Positions 60,648 to 64,000 of a DNA stretch of 64,000 nucleotides are shown in pieces. The DNA is from Burkholderia sp. 8Y (GTDB lineage: Bacteria > Pseudomonadota > Gammaproteobacteria > Burkholderiales > Burkholderiaceae). Location: the NCBI RefSeq assembly GCF_902506145.1, contig NZ_LR733519.1:124001-188000 (forward strand), read 5' to 3'. The notes below the pieces were generated by a model. The model was not told where the DNA came from. It was given only the letters and a program-made list of their open reading frames with translations, and ran no database searches. Position 1 is the stretch's first letter. Each line of letters begins with the position of its first letter. The translations under genes and the position numbers were made by a program.

Positions 60648-61361
60648 ATGGCCATCCGTATCCTGCTCATCGACGATCACACGCTGTTTCGCTCCGGTGT
60701 GCGCGCGCTGCTGCAACGCCAGCCGGACCTGGAGGTCGTCGGCGAAGCGGCGGACGGGCTCGAAGGCGTCAAACGGGCAAAGCAGTACTGCCCCGACGTG
60801 ATCCTGCTCGACAACAACATGCCGGGACTTTCCGGGCTCGAAACGCTGCGGCTCCTCGCTCAGGACTTGCCGGGCGCCGCCGTCGTGATGCTGACCGTTT
60901 CTGAGGACGTGGATGAGTTGACCGTCGCGCTGCGCGAAGGGGCGTGCGGTTATTTGCTGAAGAACATCGAAGCGGAGACGCTTTGCGTGGCCATCCGCAA
61001 GGCGGCGGCAGGCGAACCCGTGGTCGCCGACGACATGACCGCAAAGCTCGTCGCGAGCATGCGGCGGCCGGTGTCGCAGGCGCAAGCCGCGCACGAGCCT
61101 TTGACAACCGCGCTTGCTCCCGAGCCCGATTCGCTCACGACGCGCGAACGCGACATCATTCGCGAGCTCTCGCGCGGCGCAAGCAACAAGGAAATCGCGC
61201 GCACGCTCTCGCTGGCCGAAAGCACCGTGAAGATCCACGTGCGCAATATCCTGCGCAAGCTCAACTTTACAAGCCGCGTTCAGGTCGCGCTTTACGCCGC
61301 TGGGCACGACGCCGACCGCGCGGACGCGTCCGCTGCGGCCGTTCCCTATGAAACACCATGA
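60648..61361 (+). CDS. narL: Nitrate/nitrite response regulator NarL
   Basis: 237 aa. Receiver domain (IDDHTLFRSG, phospho-Asp in VILLDNNMPGLSG, switch Thr in MLTVSED, Lys in GYLLKNIEAE) and LuxR-type helix-turn-helix (LTTRERDIIRELSRGASNKEIARTLSLAESTVKIHVRNILRKLNFTSRVQVALYA), both intact. NNMPG and KNIEAE are typical of NarL/NarP. Its partner narX just upstream is broken, so phosphorylation would need another sensor. Binds heptamer sites such as that at 49617. Confidence 0.95.
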   Translation: MAIRILLIDDHTLFRSGVRALLQRQPDLEVVGEAADGLEGVKRAKQYCPDVILLDNNMPGLSGLETLRLLAQDLPGAAVVMLTVSEDVDELTVALREGACGYLLKNIEAETLCVAIRKAAAGEPVVADDMTAKLVASMRRPVSQAQAAHEPLTTALAPEPDSLTTRERDIIRELSRGASNKEIARTLSLAESTVKIHVRNILRKLNFTSRVQVALYAAGHDADRADASAAAVPYETP

Positions 61362-61422
61362 ACGTCGCTTTGCGCCAGCGTCGTTTCAACGGCTCTTGCC
61401 GGACACATCAGGCAGTCAGATC

Positions 61423-62631
61423 ATGAATCGAAATCAAGCTGAAATTCAGGTTTCACCGACCTCGTGGCAACACGCTTTCCCGCCGCTCGTCATCCGCGGA
61501 CGCAGTGTCCTGCCGATCGTGCAGGGCGGCATGGGCGTCGGCATTTCGGCGCACCGGCTCGCGGGCAGCGTCGCGCGCGAAGGCGCGGTAAGCACCATCG
61601 CGAGTATCGATCTGCGGCATCATCACGCCGACCTGCTGGACATGTGCCGCGCGGATCCGTCGCGCGAAACGCTGGAGCGGGCGAACTTGACCGCGCTCGA
61701 GCGCGAGATTCGCGGCGCACGCGAGCTGTCGGACGGGCGCGGCATGATCGCGGTGAACGTCATGAAGGCGGTCAGCGCCCATGCCGACTACGTGCGCGTG
61801 GCCTGCGAAGAGGGTGCCGACGCCATCGTCATGGGCGCGGGCTTGCCGCTCGATCTGCCCGATCTGACGCAGGGCTGCGACATTGCGCTGATCCCGATTC
61901 TTTCGGACAGCCGCGGCGTCGCGCTCGTACTGAAGAAATGGATGAAGAAGGGGCGTTTGCCGGATGCCATCGTGATCGAGCATCCGGCGCATGCCGGCGG
62001 GCACCTCGGCGTCAACGATGTAGCGGACATGAACAATGAGCGTTTCAGCTTTGCGCGCGTGCTCGCGGAACTGGAGACGGCGTTCGCGTCGCTGGGACTC
62101 GCGCGTTCCGACGTGCCGGTGATCGTCGCGGGCGGCATCAACAGTCACGAAGCCGTGCGCTCCTGGCTCGCGGCCGGCGCGAACGGTGTCCAGATCGGCA
62201 CGCCTTTCGCCGTGACGCAGGAAGGGGACGCGCATCCCGAGTTCAAGCGCGTGCTCGCGGAGGCGAAGCCTGACGATATCGTCGAGTTCGTCAGCGTGAC
62301 GGGGCTGCCCGCGCGTGCGGTCAAGACGCCGTGGCTCATGCGCTATCTGCGCAACGAAGAACGTATTCGCACGAAAATCGGCGCCCGCAAGCAGACCTGC
62401 CCGACGGCGCTCGAGTGTCTGAGCGCGTGCGGCCTGCGCGACGGCATCGAGAAGTTCGGGCACTTTTGCATCGACACGCGGCTTGCGGCGGCGCTGCGCG
62501 GCGACGTGGGCAACGGTCTCTTCTTCCGTGGCCGCGAGAAATTGCCGTTCGGCGCGGCGATCCGCAGCGTCCGGGAACTGATCGAACTGCTCCTGACCGG
62601 AAGCACGAAAACGGCCGTCGCGGGTTGCTGA
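61423..62631 (+). CDS. Nitronate monooxygenase (2-nitropropane dioxygenase family)
   Basis: 402 aa. FMN-binding TIM barrel with LPIVQGGMGVGIS, a QGGMG P-loop, VIEHPAHAGGHLGVND with the catalytic His, and VIVAGGINSHEAVRSWLAAGANGVQIGTPFAVT for phosphate binding. It oxidises propionate 3-nitronate and related nitro compounds to oxo acids and nitrite or nitrate. The C-terminal Cys-rich KQTCPTALECLSACGLRDGIEKFGHFC is unusual for the family. It follows narL in the same direction, suggesting coupling of nitro-compound detoxification to nitrate respiration. Start MNRNQAEIQ is preferred over an ATG at 61348 that overlaps narL. Confidence 0.85.
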   Translation: MNRNQAEIQVSPTSWQHAFPPLVIRGRSVLPIVQGGMGVGISAHRLAGSVAREGAVSTIASIDLRHHHADLLDMCRADPSRETLERANLTALEREIRGARELSDGRGMIAVNVMKAVSAHADYVRVACEEGADAIVMGAGLPLDLPDLTQGCDIALIPILSDSRGVALVLKKWMKKGRLPDAIVIEHPAHAGGHLGVNDVADMNNERFSFARVLAELETAFASLGLARSDVPVIVAGGINSHEAVRSWLAAGANGVQIGTPFAVTQEGDAHPEFKRVLAEAKPDDIVEFVSVTGLPARAVKTPWLMRYLRNEERIRTKIGARKQTCPTALECLSACGLRDGIEKFGHFCIDTRLAAALRGDVGNGLFFRGREKLPFGAAIRSVRELIELLLTGSTKTAVAGC

Positions 62632-62788
62632 TCGCCAAGAGGCGCGGTGCTTGATAAGCCATCCGCTCGTTCGCGCGGCGAAACCGCTTTCCGCGAACGT
62701 TCGAACTTGTCCGATTGGCCGTCTGCCGGGCGCGTCGTAGCCTCTCGAAAACGGCGAGGCCCGCGCCGGAACCAGGAGCAAAGCAACC

Positions 62789-63010
62789 ATGGCAAAGCGA
62801 TTTCCCCTTCATCCCAAGCATCCGGAACGCAACTGTTGGGGCTGCGACCACTACTGCGCGGCCGATGCCCTGCGCTGCGGGAACGGCTCCAGCCGCACGC
62901 AGCATCCGGCGGAGCTATTGGGCGAAGACTGGTACACGTTCGGCGACTGGGGACTGGACGTCGTGGAGGAGGCTACGTCCATCAAGCCGGCTGTCACGAA
63001 GACGCGTTGA
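62789..63010 (+). CDS. Small Cys-rich DUF3079-like protein
   Basis: 73 aa: MAKRFPLHPKHPERNCWGCDHYCAADALRCGNGSSRTQHPAELLGEDWY with four cysteines (NCWGCDHYC, ALRC) and several His, likely a small metal-binding protein. The pattern matches DUF3079, found in beta-proteobacteria. AGGAG precedes the start. Its position at the end of the nar/NMO cluster suggests a linked role, otherwise unknown. Confidence 0.8.
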   Translation: MAKRFPLHPKHPERNCWGCDHYCAADALRCGNGSSRTQHPAELLGEDWYTFGDWGLDVVEEATSIKPAVTKTR

Positions 63011-63133
63011 ACGTGGAAGAAACGCGAAACGCAGTGATCGCAAACGCACGCGTCTAATTCGGCCTTCTCCTACGCAACGGCCGTGACCGAATGCCTAGAA
63101 TTTCGGCAACCCACCTCACGCGTTGCCACCGTC

Positions 63134-63565
63134 ATGCACACGAAGCTCGAATTCGAATCCCCCGAAGGCCGTCTGTCCCTGTCGATCGACGACATCCAAT
63201 TCATGGCCTATGACGCCGGCGAGGCCACGTTGCGGTCCATGCGTCACTTCATCGAGCGCATGCGGGCGATGGGTCTTGGCCAGCTGGCCGAAGCGCACGC
63301 GCGGCTCCTCGCACAAAACAAGCTTCACGTGATCGAACTGCGGGAAGCGCGTCACGACGCCGAGGCGCTGCTCGCATGTGGCGCAATCGGCGAGGCGATC
63401 GAAGACAGAATCACGCCCCGAATCGAAATCCTCCGCGAGGATATCGGGCGGACGCATGCGCAATTGCGCGCGAGCGTCGAGCGGCTGGCCGCGTTGTCGG
63501 CGGCGTGCCATCAGGCGTTGCATCAGATTCCGGGGTATCGCCCGCCAAGCCGGCCGCGTGATTGA
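63134..63565 (+). CDS. Hypothetical protein
   Basis: 143 aa from MHTKLEFESPEGRLSLSIDDIQFMAYDAGEATLRSMRHFIERMRAMGLGQLAEAHARLLAQNK, then long amphipathic helices (VIELREARHDAEALLACGAIGEAIEDRI, IEILREDIGRTHAQLRASVERLAALSAACHQAL). Probably a small cytoplasmic coiled-coil protein; no family recognised. Converges with the next gene. Confidence 0.68.
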   Translation: MHTKLEFESPEGRLSLSIDDIQFMAYDAGEATLRSMRHFIERMRAMGLGQLAEAHARLLAQNKLHVIELREARHDAEALLACGAIGEAIEDRITPRIEILREDIGRTHAQLRASVERLAALSAACHQALHQIPGYRPPSRPRD

Positions 63566-63587
63566 GCGGAGGCGCCCTCGGGCGAGT

Positions 63588-63890
63588 TCACCCGGCGGAA
63601 TACTTGCGCAGCAACGCGCTGACATCGATGCGCTGACCCTGCAGCACAAGCAGCCGCGCGTGCAACACGAGGTTCTCGATCACGAGCAGCGCCGTGGTGA
63701 GCATGTAGGTGAGATTAACGTCGCCAGGATTCAGCCCGCTCGCCTGAAGGCTGCGATGCCTCTCCAGAAGCGAAGTCAATACGAGACCGCGTAGCTCCGG
63801 CTCGCCGAACGGCAGGTCGCCGTAATCGACCGGGTCTTCCTTTTCCAGTTCCTCGAGCAGCCCTGTCAATTCGCTGATGGTCACTTCCAT
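63588..63890 (-). CDS. Small acidic hypothetical protein
   Basis: 100 aa: MEVTISELTGLLEELEKEDPVDYGDLPFGEPELRGLVLTSLLERHRSLQASG, then a hydrophobic helix (VNLTYMLTTALLVIENLVLHARLLVLQGQRIDVSALLRKY). CGGAGACGCC precedes the ATG. Such acidic small proteins are common in Burkholderiales; no function is assigned. After it (63891-64000) I see no further feature. Confidence 0.72.
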   Translation of the reverse strand: MEVTISELTGLLEELEKEDPVDYGDLPFGEPELRGLVLTSLLERHRSLQASGLNPGDVNLTYMLTTALLVIENLVLHARLLVLQGQRIDVSALLRKYSAG

Positions 63891-64000
63891 GGCGTCTCCG
63901 GCGAGAGATTGCGTGGATGGCGGACAGCGCCTTCATGATGCCACGTCGAAGCGGACTGCGTTGTGGGTCGTCTGCGGACGGTTGCCAATGAGATGGCGAG

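Noticed and set aside
1..64000. tRNA/rRNA genes, CRISPR arrays, insertion sequences
   Set aside because: No cloverleaf-like sequence, rRNA segment, regularly spaced repeats or transposase-like protein was noticed anywhere in the window.

Overview
This window looks like the replication-origin neighbourhood of a secondary chromosome (or chromid/megaplasmid) of a Burkholderia-group betaproteobacterium, most likely Paraburkholderia or Caballeronia. The evidence is high GC with strongly GC3-biased codons, a ParA (type Ia)-ParB-Rep block of the kind found on Burkholderia secondary replicons, a Burkholderia-type integrase, a DUF4148-like protein, and accessory catabolic and respiratory operons. The assignment rests on protein-family recognition by eye; no database search was possible.

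Layout. 1-2500: start of an SDR gene, a secreted hypothetical protein, a nu-class glutathione S-transferase, then an intergenic region with two copies of an ~80-bp repeat carrying inverted DnaA-box-like nonamers. 2577-10695 (all minus): a tyrosine recombinase, parA, parB, rep and a full-length rpoD. The parB-rep gap holds a plus-strand promoter and two stem-loops with the same TTGGCG loop, the second being an intrinsic terminator. This predicts a small antisense RNA over the rep leader, arranged as in repABC plasmids. 10862-15734: an Nramp metal transporter, then a degenerate dienelactone-hydrolase/NTF2-like fusion in tandem with a self-sufficient CYP116B-type P450. 16343-18397: phaA-phaB without phaC. 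18532-21610: small hypotheticals, a lipoprotein, a DUF4148-like protein and an orphan lipoyl-domain dihydrolipoamide dehydrogenase.

21861-31189: a ModE-like pseudogene, a ROK-regulated sugar ABC operon (ROK, ATPase, permease, binding protein), a free-methionine-sulfoxide reductase, a second sugar-binding protein, and a FAH-family enzyme divergent from an IclR regulator. 31511-35810: EmrA/EmrB/NodT tripartite efflux operon. 35807-38298: small conserved hypotheticals and a stand-alone receiver protein. 38429-40928: a serine beta-lactamase-like hydrolase divergent from a UbiB-like protein that has lost its kinase motifs. 40932-44420: cupin, MFS, SDR and IclR catabolic operon. 44585-48420: cytochrome bo3 oxidase cyoABCD.

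49728-63010 is a nitrate-respiration island: two NarK transporters behind a NarL-type 7-2-7 site, narGHJI, a narX broken by internal deletion and frameshift, narL, a nitronate monooxygenase and a DUF3079 protein. The reductase and regulator genes are intact, but the sensor kinase has lost its phospho-acceptor histidine. Aerobic (bo3) and anaerobic (Nar) terminal reductases therefore lie side by side. The window ends with two small hypothetical genes. No tRNA, rRNA, CRISPR array or insertion sequence was seen.
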